From assembly GCA_034509425.1 (NCBI GenBank), contig JAVTVJ010001191.1, forward strand, positions 107,501-171,500: 64,000 nt of DNA, read 5' to 3'. Position numbers and translations under genes: made by a program. This document shows positions 9,701 through 24,700 of this stretch, in pieces. Every line of letters begins with the position of its first letter. Position 1 is the stretch's first letter. Source of the DNA: Eopsaltria australis (taxonomy: Eukaryota > Chordata > Aves > Passeriformes > Petroicidae). A model generated the notes under the pieces. That model did not search any database. It was not told the origin of the DNA and saw nothing but the letters and a program-made list of their open reading frames with translations.

Positions 9701-12700
9701 GTGAATCAGAACTGATGGCCCCTAAGAGCTCCCTGGGAGGGGACAACACCTGGCAGTGCTTGGGGATCTCTGCCCAAACCCACACTCCTGCCAAATGCAG
9801 ATATTTCAGGTTCTATGAATCACTTACTGTTTTCCCGGTTTTATCCATTAAAGGGTTAGGAAACCAGAAAACTTTTAAATGGAACCCTGAAAAATGGACA
9901 AAGCTTCATCTGAACAGTCTCTCCTGCTTTATTTTGTTTGTTGGATTGTGGAATTCATTTATTAAATTCCACACACAAATCTGCCCTCTGAGCTCTCACA
10001 GCAGCAGCTCTTAATCAGTTTCATTAGCCAATTAATGCTGATTTACTGAAGACCCTTCAGGATTGGTTTATGCACAGGAGACTGAAATCTTAAAGGAATG
10101 TCTTTGGGATGAACTGTGGTACAAAGAGAATTCATTCATATACAAGTCAGTGCTTCTTTAATTACTTGCCTGAAGAAATTAGAATATAAATAATAATAAT
10201 AAAACCATAAGATTTTCCTCAAGATTTGTTTTCTGCATTAACACGAATCCGACTTTTATCTGGAATTTCTTTGCATAACCTGGAATTTTGCATCTGAACT
10301 CCTCAGCATTACAGGGGAAAAAAGGAAAACTTTACCTATGAGCACTGAGGATTTTTACTGAAAATAGTTCACTTCAAAAAACTGATACCTTTTAATGAGA
10401 ATATGGTACAGGTGAAATGGAAACAGTTGATCTTGGAAGTATTTGAATAGTTTTTCAGCAATTCACAATCTACAAACCACATGAAGTTTTCATGTAAAAC
10501 TCCTCCTGCACTGACCCAAATGAGAAAATTGCATAAGAGACAAAAAGCTGAATTAAAGTGATTCAAATCCACTGGATACAGGGATGGAAGTTTCAAAAGA
10601 GAAGCTGATCCTCGTTGCCCAGGTCTCAGTTTTATTTCATTAATGCTCCTCAGTCTTAAAATCAATGAAAACTGCATTGATTCTGAGCTCAGCATCATTA
10701 AAGAGAGAATCAGCTCTCATAGAAGTTGGAATTAAAACCCTGCTAAGGCCACAAACCCCACTGGAATCCAGGGATAATCCCAGTTTGGGCAATACCTTGT
10801 TCTGTGATCACCCAGCGTGGGATGAGCAGGGGGACCTCAGTCCCCACAGCCCCTCTGTGACCTCCTGCAGCCTTATTTGTCCCAAAAACATGGACAGGTG
10901 CATGGGACAAATTCCAGAGCAGTGACAGTGCTGGGACTGACACCCTTCAGGTGAGACAATCGCAGACTGGCTGGGTTGGGAGGGATTTTAGGGATTATCC
11001 AGTGCCACCCCTGCCATGGGCAGGGACACCTCCCACTGTCCCAGGCTGCTCCAAGCCCTGTCTAAGCTCCCTGGGACACTGCCAGGGATCCGGGGGCAGC
11101 TCCCTAAGGGATCTCACCGTGAAATGAAGGAAATTCACCACTTCCAGGGCCCAATGGGAAACTGGGAATGCTGGAGCTGCCCCCATGCCTGCCTGGAGCA
11201 GGGAGATTCTGCTGTGAGTACACAGAGCAGGATCAGTAAATGCTGCTGCCAGCTCTGGGATAAATAATTAAATTATTTTCTGTGCTTGTTCTGTCATTTC
11301 ATCCACCTGCTCAGCTAAGTCAGCATCTCAGGGGACATTTTAACAATTATTGAAGTTTCCCACAGACATTTTAACCCTATTTCCTCCCAACCAAGCTGAT
11401 GTGCTGGGTCAGTGTTGTGTGAAGGGATTTTGCTGTGACACAACTGTGTGTTAAGAAAATCAAACCTAATTTATAGTGCTGGCACTGGATGGAGCATTTT
11501 TGGAGATGAAAAATCCCATATACACATCCCTTTTGGGTCAGCCAGGAGGAACCAAAGATGTGCTGGGCATCTCACGCAACAGAGGTGCTCCAGAAGTGGG
11601 AGGATGGGGGAGGAAGAGCCAGAATCTCCCACAGTTCTACTGGAAACCAGCTGAACAAAATTCTGGTACCACTTCAAGAGCCAAGACATTTCCAGCTGGA
11701 TGCTCAGCACAGCCCTGCACAGCCACAGCTCCCAGCTGTGCTTTGGGGTGCAGGACAAGGAATGCCTTACCTTAGAACCAGAGAGATTGTTACCCTGGCA
11801 CTTCATTCCAAACAGAGCAACAAGGAGGATTTGAGATGTTACAACAGCCACATTGATAATATTGAATAGAATGAAAGCATTTCATAGAGCAGGGCAATAT
11901 TCACTACATGCAGCCAAGTCATTTCCTACAAAAACTTTCATGGTAGAAATGGAGTGGTTTAGGCCCAGATTGTGCCTTTTTGACAGAAAGACAACAGGAC
12001 TTGGGATATTCAGAGATTACAATACAGAGTTTTCATCAGATCTTCTCCCCTTGAGACAAGCAGAGCATTTGATGCCAGAGGAAAGGACCCTGCAGTTCTG
12101 TGCTCCCTGAAGCTTTTCCAGAGTAACCCTTTCCTGCCCCATTCCCCAGCTCCCAAAGCCTCTGCTTTGGCCTTGGCAGACAATTCCTCCCTTCACCCCA
12201 TCCTGGGGGAGACTGGACAAAGCAAGGAAGCTGCTCTCTCCTACCCAGAACCACAGATCACACTGATGTGCAGGGATACTCCCCATCCAAGTGTTTGCTT
12301 TTGAAAACTTCTGAAAATCATGACCAAAACAGGCAATTTATTTAAACTCTTGAAGTTCCAGATAAGCAAAAGATAAAAATAACTCACTAGAACCATGCCC
12401 AAGTTGCCATTCAAGGCACACTCCTCACGCAGGCACAAGGATTAGATCAAAATCCAATGCTAAACTCTTGTGCCTGGTTTTGTTTTGGTGCTGGCACCCC
12501 TTTAGCACACACTGCACACTCATCTGCTTAGGGAAAGTGAAGCACATAACTGGAGGAGGCTCCTCACTCAGAGAGAGCTGGGTCCTGCCTGAGCAGGGCA
12601 TGGAGACCTTTGGCAAGGAGTGTAAGTGCTGGATGCAGCCCAGGAGGAGCGCCAGGCACTGCAGCATTGCCTCTTCCACTGCCACTGACTGGAAGAAAGA

Positions 12701-15700
12701 AATGCTCAGATGTAAAGAGGTGCTGGGAGCAGCAGTGCCCTGCTCACACTGACACACAGGACTGACAGCCACAGCCACAGGACACACGGACAGCACTGGC
12801 ACAGCCTCAGCCACTGGGGTTCACTGCTTTCTCCAGGCACTGGGGAAAAATCCTCAGCAAAACTATTTTAGAAATGTGAACTCATTCCTTGGGTGCTCTG
12901 GGGCAGGAAGAGCAGCAAGAAATTCTGGATTCTTCCATGTTATAGGAAATGGGCACTTGGTCCTTGGAGACTGGAGTCACATCGAGCCTTTGGCTCAGAG
13001 AGTCACTTCAGATCCAGGGATTTTGGGCAGGAATTGTTCCCTGTGAGGGTGAGCAGGCCCTGGCACAGGGTGCCCAGATTTGCTGTGGCTGCCCCTGGAT
13101 CCCTGGCAGTGCCCAAGGATGTCCAGGCTGGACACTGGGGCTGGGAGCAGCCTGGGACAGTGGCAGGTGTCCCTGCCATGGCAGGGGTGGCACTGGGTGG
13201 GCTGTGAGGTCCCTCCCATCCAGACCATTCCAAGATCCTAAAACAAACAAGTGATGAGTTCCATTTTACTGATACCTGTATCAATATCAATTCTTAGATC
13301 TTCAGGCTGAAATTTTTAAAGAGTACAGGAAGTTTCACTCCTTCAACCATAAGACACAAAGAAGTGGCCAAACTTCCAACCTTGTAACAAACTCAGTCAC
13401 TTTATGGCCAAATACAGCCCAATCCACAAGATGATTATTTTATCTCATAAAATGTTTCAAATCTCATTTCAGAGGATCCCTGACCAGCCTTTTGCTTTGC
13501 CAAACAAGCACCTGAAACAAACAATCTCCTGAAACCAAGTGGTTCTACCTGAGGATATCCAATACTACAATTCAAACGACCTGATTTGAAATATCAATAA
13601 CATTTTGTAAGCCTGAAAGCTGTTGGAAATGCACCAAATTCTATGAATATTTCCAACTCCAAAGGACTCATCAGAAGGAACTGAAATCAGTTGTTTTGGA
13701 GGGATGACAAAAAGATCCAGCAGAAAAAAAAAATCTTATTTATCTCCCTAATCCCTCCTATGATATTAAGACACACAGCAAAGATGATGTAATTTAACAT
13801 TTGTATAAAGTATTAACTGATTACAGAACATAAAAACATGGAGACAAATCCAGAGTATCCTGTAAACTGCTGTGGTGTTAACAAGTTGCCTGGTAAACTG
13901 AATTACCTTGATTAAACCCAGAGTTTGTAATTTATTTGTTCCATAAAAGTGTATTTTAAACAGAAAGATTTCCATCTTTCCCATCTTGACCTATTTTCCT
14001 TTAATTTACAAGCAGCCTTTATCCTATTTAGAGCTCAGATGTGGTGGAATTGTTGATCCACAATTTGAAAACTTCCCCATTTCACTGTGAGCATTATGCA
14101 GCTGCCTGATAATCACTCAAAAGGCACCACAGGAGCTGCTGTTTGTACACACCCAGGGACTGAGAACTCAACAAGTTCTACTATTGAGGGAAATTATTAA
14201 TTCAGCATTTTTTACAAGCTGATTTCTACCTATATTCAATGTCAGTAACTTTTCCAGTGGTGGTTCCTAGAAGTTTTCACAGATTGTTGATTTTTTAGGT
14301 AATTGTAAGTGAGAATTCTGGCAGTTCATAAGGACCTGGTTTGGAGTGATACCATCACCTAAGAGAGAGGTGATCTGTGGTTGGAGAACTCCCACTTCAC
14401 ACAAATCCCAGTAAATCCAGGATTCCAGGAAAGCCTTCACTGGCTTTGTGTGTAAAATCCCAGAGGGTGCAGGGCACTGCCCAGGCTCCCCAGGGAATGG
14501 GCACGGCCCCGAGGCTGCCAGAGCTCCAGGAGCTTTGGGACAACACTCCCAGGGATGCCCAGGCTGGGATTGTTGGGGGGTCTGGGCAGGGCAGGAATGG
14601 GATGGGATGATCCCTGTGGGTTTATTCCCACTCAGGATATTGCAGGATTCCATGAAGAACAACAGCCAAGAAATCACTGCTGCACTCAGCAGCTCCTGAG
14701 TGGCTTCTCTACCCCTTCCATGCTGAGCCCACAAAAAGGTCCATATGTGCCTTTTCAGGGATTTAAATCCAGTTATAAAATCCTCCAGGCACCCCAAAAT
14801 AGGCCTTGCACATCTTGAGAAACTACAAAAGGGAGAACTCCCTGAATTCAGCTCCCACTGCTCAGATTCCATAGCACAGCTGGGGCTGGGGCAGGTCCAG
14901 GGCAGGGAATGGAGCTGGGGAAGGGGCTGGAAAATTCCTGAGGGAGCTGGGAAAGGGCTGAGCCTGGAGCAAAGGAGGCTCAGGGGGGACCTTGTGGCTC
15001 TGCACAAGTCCCTGCCAGGAGGGGGCACAGGGGGGGTCGGGCTCTGCTCCCAGGGAACAGGGACAGCAGGAGAGGGAACGGCCTCAGGCTGGGCCAGGGG
15101 AGGCTCAGCTTGGACAGCAGGAGCAATTTGCCCATGGAAAGGGAGCTCAGGCCTTGGCAGGGGCTGCCCAGGGAGCTTTGGAGTCGCCATCCCTGCAGGT
15201 GACCCAGAGGAGTCTGTGGCCCTCAGGGACAGGCTTTGGGGTGCTGCTGGGGTGGCACTGGGTGATCCTGAAGGTCCCTTCCCACCCTGACAATTCTGGG
15301 GTTCTGTGACTGCCCCTCCTAAACTCAGCCCTGTAGAGAAAGCCAAGGAAGCTGAGCAAGGGAAATCCCCACCCACAGCACCTGATCTGCTCCTCCTCCT
15401 GTCAGAGGAGTCCCACAATCTCCTGGAGCCAGAGGAGACTTTCTGCTCTTCCCCAGGAAGTGTCTCCACATCTCATTATCGATCAATTGACTGAAACCAA
15501 TTTTCCTGTTAAACTGCAAAATCATTTCCCTTTAGTCAAGGCATTCCTGGATTCCTGGCACAGGCTGATAAATCTGTGCTTAATGGGCAACTTCAATTTT
15601 TAATTATCATCAGCTTGTTATCTGTGAAGTGCAACCCTTCAGTATTTAAAAGATTGAATTTTGGGTGATTGGTTGGTTGGTTTGGGGTTTTTTTTTTTGC

Positions 15701-18700
15701 TGCTGTCACAATACCAAGACTGTTCACTCCTTTCCCATTTATGTTTAGGTAATTTATGATCACCCCAAATATTGGCACTAATTTTAGAATTAATATCCTT
15801 TGATCCAACTTATCACTTTAAAAGGACTGCATTAAAAAAATACTCAAGAAGCACAACATGTTAAGATGTATCCAAAAAACACATGAAGAAAAATTAAGCA
15901 AGGTTTAAACCTCAAGGATTAATTAAGCAAGGATTAAACCATTCTCTTTTCTTTTAAACATCAATTGTGCCCATTTTGTTTGCTCTGTGTCTGACTCTGC
16001 AGAGATTCTCCCCTTCCATCCTCCCTGGCTCAGACTGGAAAAGTCATCTTCAAATTTACCCCAGAACAGGGCAACACTTTCAATTTTTCCTGTCATTATT
16101 AAAAACTCTAATTTAAACAAGTTATTTGTTGCTTAAATTCAACCCCACCTTCCATCCTAAATTGTTTGATTTTATCCCAGTTCATCAACTTTCAAAACAA
16201 CTCCATTAATGCCTCTGTCACAGTCATTTTCCTGCTGAAGAGTTGCAGCACAATTTGTGACACCTTGCAGGAAATGGATTCTTTTTGGTCAGCTTTCAGG
16301 AGAACCCACCAGTGGAACTGGCAGATAAAGTGCCTGAACATTGGAGTATTTTATGAAAAAAGGAATGCTATTAAAAGTTGTTAACTACAGACTGATTTCC
16401 AACTTCTCTCTGCAGAACCCTGACATTGCTGGTGCAGAAATACACAAAAAAATATCACATTTTTAACAAAGACTGAGCAATGAAGCATGAAACCACAAAC
16501 TACAGGCAGCCACACTCAGGGACAAGCAGGAGCACACGGACAGCAGATAACAACTCTGGGTGGCAGGAGAAGATCAAGTCTCTTTTATTCAGGATTTCAA
16601 TTTGAACTCCTGATTCCAGCAGAGTTGCTGACCTTGTCCTGCACTTTTTGGATGCAAAAGCACAGAAATTGGTAATTTCATTTTTGCAATCACAGATCCG
16701 GAATCAGGGCTCAAATTTCCTCCTAAAGAGATTCTGCAGATTAAATTGACTCCAAACCTTGAGTTTGAAAGCTAAGCAGCATTTTCTTAAAAATAAAATA
16801 AAAATTCAATAAAATCCCCAACAGACAGATATGAGAATGCTCCCAAAACTGACATTCTCAACCATTACAATTCATTTCTTTTTCCTCACAATCAGGTTAG
16901 AAAATCATTAACTGAACATTCAGAAAGGCTTAACGAGTCCTGGGTTACCTTCAGCTGATTATTGAAAATATCAATTTCCTGCAGTTTGGATCTGGTTTCT
17001 TTCTCCACCTCATCCAGCTGGTCCCGGAGCTGCTGCCGTGCCAGTTCCTTGGCTTCCAAGGCTCTTTTGATGGTGAGGAGGGAATCCCCTGGTTTTGAAC
17101 ACATTGTCAAGTCAGTATTGTCTTCTATGCAACACTTTGGGTCATAGAAAGCAACATTTGCCCATCTGCATCTTGCAACACACAAAGAGCAGTTCCAGGG
17201 GCACTGCAGTGAGGGAACCTGCCCCAAAATCTACTCACTGTGCAAACTGTTCTGCTGGACTTGCTTGAGCTGATCATTGAGCAGCTGCTTCTCTGGAATG
17301 AGCCTGCCCAGCATCTGCTGCGACTCCTGGGCCACGGGCATGGCAGGGAAACAAGAACAGAACCAGGCAGGGAGGTGAGTGAGGGACAATTTCAGCCCCA
17401 AGACCTCTCATTAACATTTCTGCTTTACTTTTTCCCCTCACTGAATGATGTGTTATTGATTATTCCCCTGCTGATGTGTCACTGCTCTATCCAAGCACTG
17501 TCTGTGTGATATCCCCACAGATCCCAGATGTTCTCTGCCAGTCCAGGAGAGTGGATCTATCAAACTGAACTGATCCTCACTGAACTTTGAACCTGGCTTG
17601 GAAATATCCGAAACTGAGGAGAGAAACACAAGGATAAATTTGAGAAAATGTTCAAGCAAGCGCTTATTAAATGTTTAATTTGGATTTTAATAAATGAAAC
17701 AAAGAATCCCTGAGGCTGGCAAAGCCCTGCCAGCCCATGCAGTCCCAGCTGGGCCCTGTGCCCACCTTGTCCCCTGTTGGGGAAGATGAGATAGGAAAGC
17801 CTTGTCAATGTGATTACCTGGCAAAAGATGCTGAGAATCTAGAAACTCTCAGCGAGATTGAAATGCAGACAAGCTTTGAGATCCCAAAGCCCAGCTCCTG
17901 AACAACTGGAAAACAATGGCATGGCCACTGCAGGTGATCCCCCTTGGATTGAACAATCCCCTCTGCTTGCAGACAGGCCCAAGGCTCAGAGCAGACCCCA
18001 CCAACCTGGCAGAGGCTCCAAAAAGCAGCTTTTAGGGTTTAAAATAGAACACTCTATGGTAATGCAATAGTTCTCATAAGATTTGTAGTTTGTTCTAGAT
18101 TGGTTACTGAAAATGAGAATATTCAGCACAGAAGATGATTTATGGGATTGTAAGCGACAAGCTCCCTCCTCTTCTTCTTCAACCTCTTAACTCTCTTAGC
18201 TCTCTTCTCTTCTCTCTTAGATCCTCGCTCTGAGCTCTCCTCTCCTCTCTTGCCTCTCTGCCCTGCTCCGGGCTGTGTCTGGCAGCTCTCAGCAGGTCTC
18301 TTACATTAACGTTCTTTCACAATGAACCTCATGCTCTACAACCCAACTTCAGAGCTCTCTCGTCTGTCCCGGCCGTCTGAACCCGACCCTAAAACTCCAC
18401 AGTCCCCAGCCCAGAGCACTGAGTGCCACCTGCAGCCCTTCCTTGGCCACCTGCAGGGATGGCGACTCCAAAGCTCCCTGGGCAGCCCCTGCCAAGGCCT
18501 GAGCTCCCTTTCCATGGGCAAATTGCTCCTGCTGTCCAAGCTGAGCCTCCCCTGGCCCAGCCTGAGGCCGTTCCCTCTCCTCCTGTCCCTGTTCCCCCTG
18601 TCCCAACCCCCACCGGGCTGTGCCCTCCGCTAACAGTTAATTAATAATATTAATAACAGTGTTAATGATTAGTAATGTAGATCAGGAATAAAAAGACAAA

Positions 18701-21700
18701 TATTTACAGGAAGGGAAAATAAAGACTTTCCTTTTAAAGGAATATATTCTGGCCAAAAGCCATGAAACACAAGCCCTGTGGGATGAGAATCTCTGAGTCC
18801 TTGATGTCTCCCCTCAGAGCTCTTGGAAGAGGATTCTGACCTCTCTCAAACTCAGCACGTGGCTGGAAGGGTGTGAACTGCTGTGTTACAGGGGTCCCAG
18901 CAGAAGATCCTCTCCCTGTGGAGAATCCTGTAAATGTATTTCCTGTAGACTCCTGGCCCTTTCCAGAGCATCAAGTGCCATCTCACACACTTTTCTGAAG
19001 CCTTCACCTCCAAGCTCAAGATGTCAAAACACCTTCAGCAGCACCCGAGTATCCACATCCCATCTTTCCCACAAACCCTGTAACTTCTCTGAGCAGTTCT
19101 CTGGAATTGCAGGCTTTAGGGAAATCAACCAGCTGACAGCTTTAATCTGTCACAGGGGATTGCAAATGACATCACTCAGTGCTAAGAATAAATGTCCCCT
19201 GATCCCTGGACACCAGAGAGAGCCCCAGGGGTGCCATGGACTCCCCATTCCCTGCAGTGCCCAAGGCCAGGCTGGACACTGGGGCTGGGAGCAGCCTGGG
19301 ACAGTGGGAGGTGTCCCTGCCCATGGCAGGGGTGGCACTGGATGGGCTTTAAAGTCCATCCCTACGCAAGTTATTCTATGATTCCACAATTCCACAAAAA
19401 GTTTGAATTTTGGTTCCAAGAAGCCAGGATTGACTGCACTGCCGTGGCTTTGGGCTGTCCCACTTTGCTCCTGCCAGACCCTGATGGGGCTCTGCAATGC
19501 CCAGCTCAGCTCTGAGCATTATGCAACAACTGCAGCCTCCTGTGAGCTCCTTATGTTCCAGAAAATACCCTGAGACAGCACAGCACAGTCAAGGACTATA
19601 GGAATTCCCAAGCAGCAAAATAACAAAATTCAGATAAACTACAGATTGGATTATCAGGGGCTCCACATGTCCCTCACTGTTCAGCTGCAGGGCCTGATGC
19701 AGCAACAGAGCTTTCCCAGCCCTCAGGGAGATCCCAAAAGCTGGATGCTCCAACCCTGCCCTGCACTGAGGCAGCCTCACTTCCAGTGCTGGGACAGTTC
19801 TGGGTGTCTCAATAAAAGATCAGAAGCTGTTGGAAGGTGTCCAAAGGAGGGATGGGGAAGGGTCTGCAGGGGCCACACGAGGTCACTCGGTCAGTTCAGC
19901 CTGGAGGAGCCTGAGCTCAGAGCTCCCCGGGGCTGCAGCTCCTCCCGAGGGGCAGCGCAGGGACAGCTCCGATCTCTGCTCTGGGACAGGGACAGAGCCA
20001 GGGACCGGCTGCAGCTGGGCCAGGAGGGATTTAGGGGGGATTTTAGGGCAAGGTTCTTCCCCCAGAGGGTGCTGGGCACTGCCCAGGCTCCCCAGGGAAT
20101 GGGCACGGCCCCGAGGCTGCCAGAGCTCCAGGAGCCTTTGGACAGCGCTGCCAGGGATGCCCAGGCTGGGATTGTTGGGGGTCTGGGCAGGGTCAGGGCT
20201 GGCACAGGGGGATCCCTGGGGGTCCCTCCCAGCTCAGGATATCCCATGACTGCCATCCCAGGACTATTCTCTACCTGGAACAAATCAGCAGTACACACAC
20301 TGTATAGCCTTGCTCTGCTGGGGGCTGGATGAGCTTTAAGGTCCCTTCCCAACCCAAGCACTCTGTGTTTCTGGGATTCTGAGAACGCTGCACACCAACC
20401 AAACAGCAGAACTGGTGTCAACACGAAACAGAAAAATCCTCCTTCTCCAAGCACAAAAAGGACCACAGGACAGCATTTGAGGGTGGAATGTGATCACAAC
20501 ATCAGCTGCTTTGTTTGTAAAGGCCAGAACACTTCCAGCCATCCCAGATTACTCAATGCACCGAATAGTTTGGGGAGTGTGTAAGGACAGAGAATGCCAA
20601 GGGATCCTGAAGGCCAAGTCCTGCTTCCTGAAAGCACAGACAGCCATGGAATCAGCATCTAGCCAAGAACACCCACCACATGGATTCCACATCCCTTCCT
20701 CATGCTGAAGAAACAGATGAAGGAAATGAACAGCATCAGTAACTCTGGAAACTTGTGCAGAAAGAATGGCCAAGAGCTGAGTCATGTCCCACACGGCAGG
20801 GAAACCAAAACCCAGCTCCTGCCCCCTGAACAAGGGAAAATTCTCTTCAATTCAAACCTGGGAGCCAAAGTTTTCATCCCTGCAGGTCATCCCACACAGC
20901 ACAGATGTGTTTCAACCTCGTGTTTGGAGAGCAGGATCCTCCTGAACATCCCTGCAAACAGCACTGGAGCAGAGAGAGCAGAGCCAGAGAACTGGCACAC
21001 AGCTCCATCACCCAGGATTAACTGGGACACCACTGCTCTCACAAGTTTAATGAAACTGCATCTTGCAATTAATTAAGAGGTTGAAGAATAATTACTCTTC
21101 TGAATTAACTCATCTTCCCATAGGAAGTGTCAGATGCATTAAACTAAACTATTTTCAAGTGAAGATACATCACCCTACAAAGGTAATGACAATATTGACT
21201 TTTTAACCTATTTGAGAGTTTAGAGGGTGAAAATCTTTTTTAAAACTCATTTACATCTTTAGCCTGTCCTCTACAGATTAGATAGGAAACTTTACAGGAT
21301 ATTTTAAAATAAATATTTTTTTCCAGGAAAAAGCTTTAAGGTTCTCCCCAGACAAAATGTGGCCTTTTCTCCTAAGCAGTGACATTTTCTGGGATGCCAA
21401 TTGGGATAAAAACACCTCAAGTGCCACTGAGAGAAATATCAGTGGTGGAGATCAATGAGAGCAGACATCACCACACAGCCACAGCTATTGCTGCCAAACC
21501 ACATAAAGCCCAAAGCCCAACAGAACAACTGCCAGGGAAGGCAGGAGTGCAGCTGGGATGGAACAGCAGGATTAAGTTTTAAGCCAGGTTTCACACCTCA
21601 GCCCCACAATGTAAGTGTGGGATTCTCTTTGTAGTGGTACAGACACACTGAGAGCCCCATGACCAGCCAGGAATTCATTTCAAGCAATATGAAGTATGTA

Positions 21701-24700
21701 ATGAAGAGAAAAATTCCCAAATCAAATACTACAACCCACTGGAAAACCCTTACAAACTACAAAGAATATTCTTTCAGTAAAGGCAGACACCTACTCAGCT
21801 CCACCTCTGATGTGACAGAGAACCTGAGCTCAGTGAGAAAGACAAAAGCCAGGCTTAGATCAAGAACTCCCTGGTTTCACTGGGAACTTCCATTTGGAAA
21901 GTTCATTGTTTTTTATAATTTAAAAAACCATCAACAAGCCACTTCAATGAAGTCAGTTCTTTCCCCCAGAAATATACACTGGAAAACTTCCTTCTCCTCA
22001 TCCCCAAAAACACCTGCAGCCAAATCACTTCCTGCTCCTCACACCAGGAGCATGAAGGAATAACCCCAGACACACCTTCAAGAGTAGGAAACAGTTCCTA
22101 GACACCTCTGAAGAACATTAATTTATAGGAATAACAAACTATCTGCAATGATCCTCTAAGTGTGAGGAACAGCTCATCCCAAGTTTGCTCAGGATATTGA
22201 CGTTTTTGAGGAGGTCAAAATCCAAGGCTAAGACTAAAATCAGAGAAGGTTTTCTCACCTGTAGCTGCTGCTGCAAATGGGTGATTTCTGCAATTCTGAG
22301 TTCTCTGGATTTGTTTGTACTTTCAATTTCTTGTCTTTGGGTCGACAGCCGACACCTGATATCCTGAAGCTTCCCCTCCAGCTGGTTTCTTTTGTCGTTC
22401 TTTAAAAGAAAATAAAAAGATCTATTTTATTTTTCTTTTACCAAAATGTTTGGTCATGCAGGTCAGGATCTAAAAACTAATTTTATCCCATATTTAAAAT
22501 AGAAATTATAAACAATAAACACATCCAGGACACAGTCACCACCACGCTGTGCTGGTGTTTCTGAGCTGCACCACCAGCACTCACAAGAGCTTCCAGTTCA
22601 AATTCCAGGGTTTTCTTCTTGGCCTTGAGCACCACGATGTCCTCCTGCTCCTTGTTCCTCTGGTTCAGCAGCTCCTGCCGCCGGTTGCGCTCCCACTCCA
22701 GCTGCCTCTGCCTCTCCAGCTCCCGTTTGGCAGCCTGCACATTCAAATGAAACATCTGAAATTCCAGATATTCATATTCTGATGTTCAGGCAGAACATTG
22801 ATACGAATGGGGGGCTGCTCTGAGCTCTGCTCACACAAATTGCTCAGTGGATGCAATGCTCCCCTGCACAGCACAGGTGGCTGGACAGAAAATCCCTCTG
22901 TTCTCCTCTTTTCCAAGATCCAGTTTGCTGATTTAACAGGTTGTTTCATACTAGGACTGGGAGAACTCCCCAGGATATATTCAAATCCCTTTCCAACCTC
23001 CAACATCAGACTTTCTGTAGCTTTGCAAAGAACAGCCAAGTGTTTCTGTGCTCATCGTTGTCTGGCAATGGGAGAGGAGATTTTTGGCTTAACCAGGGTG
23101 TGTTTCCTTTAACAAACTGAAGGTCAGATTGGATGGTGCTACCTGGTCTGGTGAATGTTATCCCTGCCCATGGCAGGGGGCTGCAACTGGAGGATCTTTA
23201 AGGTCCCTTCCAACCCAAACCATTCTGGGATTCTATGAAATGAACTCATCCCTTGAAAATCACGAATGCCACAAGTTTTCTTCATTCATTCACACACCTC
23301 TTAACACTAAATATAATAATAATAATAGTAATAATAATTACTACTTTTAAAGAAGTGAGAGATCAGGAGCACATTGTCCTAAATGTCTCATCCATTCATT
23401 TCACAGGACAAAGGAAACAACAGCTGCCCCTTCCTTGCCTTTAACGATGCTGTTTGGTTTTTGCCTTTTTTCCTTTTACATGTTCCCTGAATTCTTTGCA
23501 CATGTATTTGTAGCTCTGTAGCCTATTGTATTAGTGGTTAGTTATCCCAGTATTTTTCCATGGTCTTTCCCTAAGCAGAAAGACAAAAATTCCAGAGCTC
23601 CAAGCCCTGGGAGGTGCAGGGCCCCTGTCCTGTCTTGGTTTCTCCTGAGAACAACTCTTTGAGATACATTTCATGGACAAAGCACAGCCAGTGTCAAGGG
23701 TAAGAGCTCCAGAGAAGAGGCTTGACCTGGGGGGGGGATTGAATCACCACTTATCCTCCTAATTGGTGTTTTTTATCAATTATGCTAATTTCCTATAACC
23801 TATTAATATGTACTCATCCCTATGAGAGTGGGCTTTTGTGGACATCTTCCCATAACTGCCTCTGAAGGCCTTCAAATAAAGATCCCCTTTTATATATTCC
23901 CTCCTTACTGAAAGTTTACTTGCATTTCATTTCCAGGTTGGAAAAAAGGCAACATTAAAGCAGGAACTGAAATTTCTGGGGTGTTAAAAGTTTCTTCACC
24001 AACCCTGACAGCAACACACAGAGTGCCCAGCTCACCCCTGGATCCCCCAAGCCAGGGGGGTGTGGCTCCCCTGTGTTACCTCTCTCCTCTCGATCTCCTT
24101 CCTCCTCTCCTCCTCGCGCTGCCGCTCCAGCTCGCGCTGTTTCTCCAGCTGCTTCTCCAGCTCCAGCTGCCGCTTGCGCTCCTGCTCCTGCCGCTCGCGC
24201 TCCTTCCTCTCCTGCTCGGCCCTCTCCAGCTGGGCCAGCCGCTCCTGCTCCTTGCGCTGCTGCTCCAGCAGGGCCTGCCTGCGCTTCTCCAGCTCCAGGT
24301 TGCCCCGCTCAAAGTTCTCCCGCTTCTTGTCCTCAAACGTCACTTTGGGCACGCAAACGCGGGGCAAAGAGGACAGTTAGATGTTGGGTTCCACTGGGTG
24401 TGTTCTAGAAAAGCAGCCTGGAATGCCCAGAGGGAGCCTCTGCCCTGGCCCAGAGGTGCCCAGGGAGCACATCCAGGGCACCAGGGATGGCCATGGCAAA
24501 GAGGATCATGGCTTTGTGGCCTCTGCACCCATTGTGTGAGAGGATTGTAGGGTGTGACCTTCGAGGGGATTGTTTATCTTTGCTGTTTATGGGATGGCAC
24601 AGCCTGGGGGTGGGATGGGATCAAGGGAATTTTCACTGTGTAGTAGGAGGCAGTAGCCACTTGCAGTAGCCATCAGACAGTAACTATTAGGCAGTAGCCA

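Larger units (their letters stand above)
9661..16948 (-). other. ITSN1 intron 16
   Basis: 7.3 kb. CR1 copies at 10960-11108, 13022-13237, 14458-14650 and 14878-15312. A short (TAA)n run lies near 10190-10203 and a (TTGG)n/T-rich run near 15670-15697. Nothing recognised in 9661-10959, 11109-13021, 13238-14457 or 15313-16948. Confidence 0.9.
17327..22258 (-). other. ITSN1 intron 14
   Basis: 4.9 kb. Holds a CR1 copy split by a solo LTR (17702-18630) and CR1 copies at 19243-19387, 19815-20252 and 20318-20385. Nothing recognised in 18631-19242 or in the AT-richer stretch 20386-22258. Confidence 0.9.
22735..24079 (-). other. ITSN1 intron 12
   Basis: 1.3 kb. Holds a CR1 3' end (23120-23240), an AAT/TAA microsatellite (23308-23340) and a candidate LTR (23692-24010). 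Nothing recognised in 22735-23119 or 23341-23691. Confidence 0.9.

Noticed and set aside
14267..15469. Open frame of 400 codons on the minus strand
   Set aside because: It runs through CR1 groups B and C in intron 16. Its peptide recurs at many CR1 copies, so it is repeat-derived, not a gene.
24032..24408. Long overlapping plus-strand frames opposite exon 12
   Set aside because: Shadow frames of the GC-rich coiled-coil exon. Minus-strand coding is proved by homology and splice sites.
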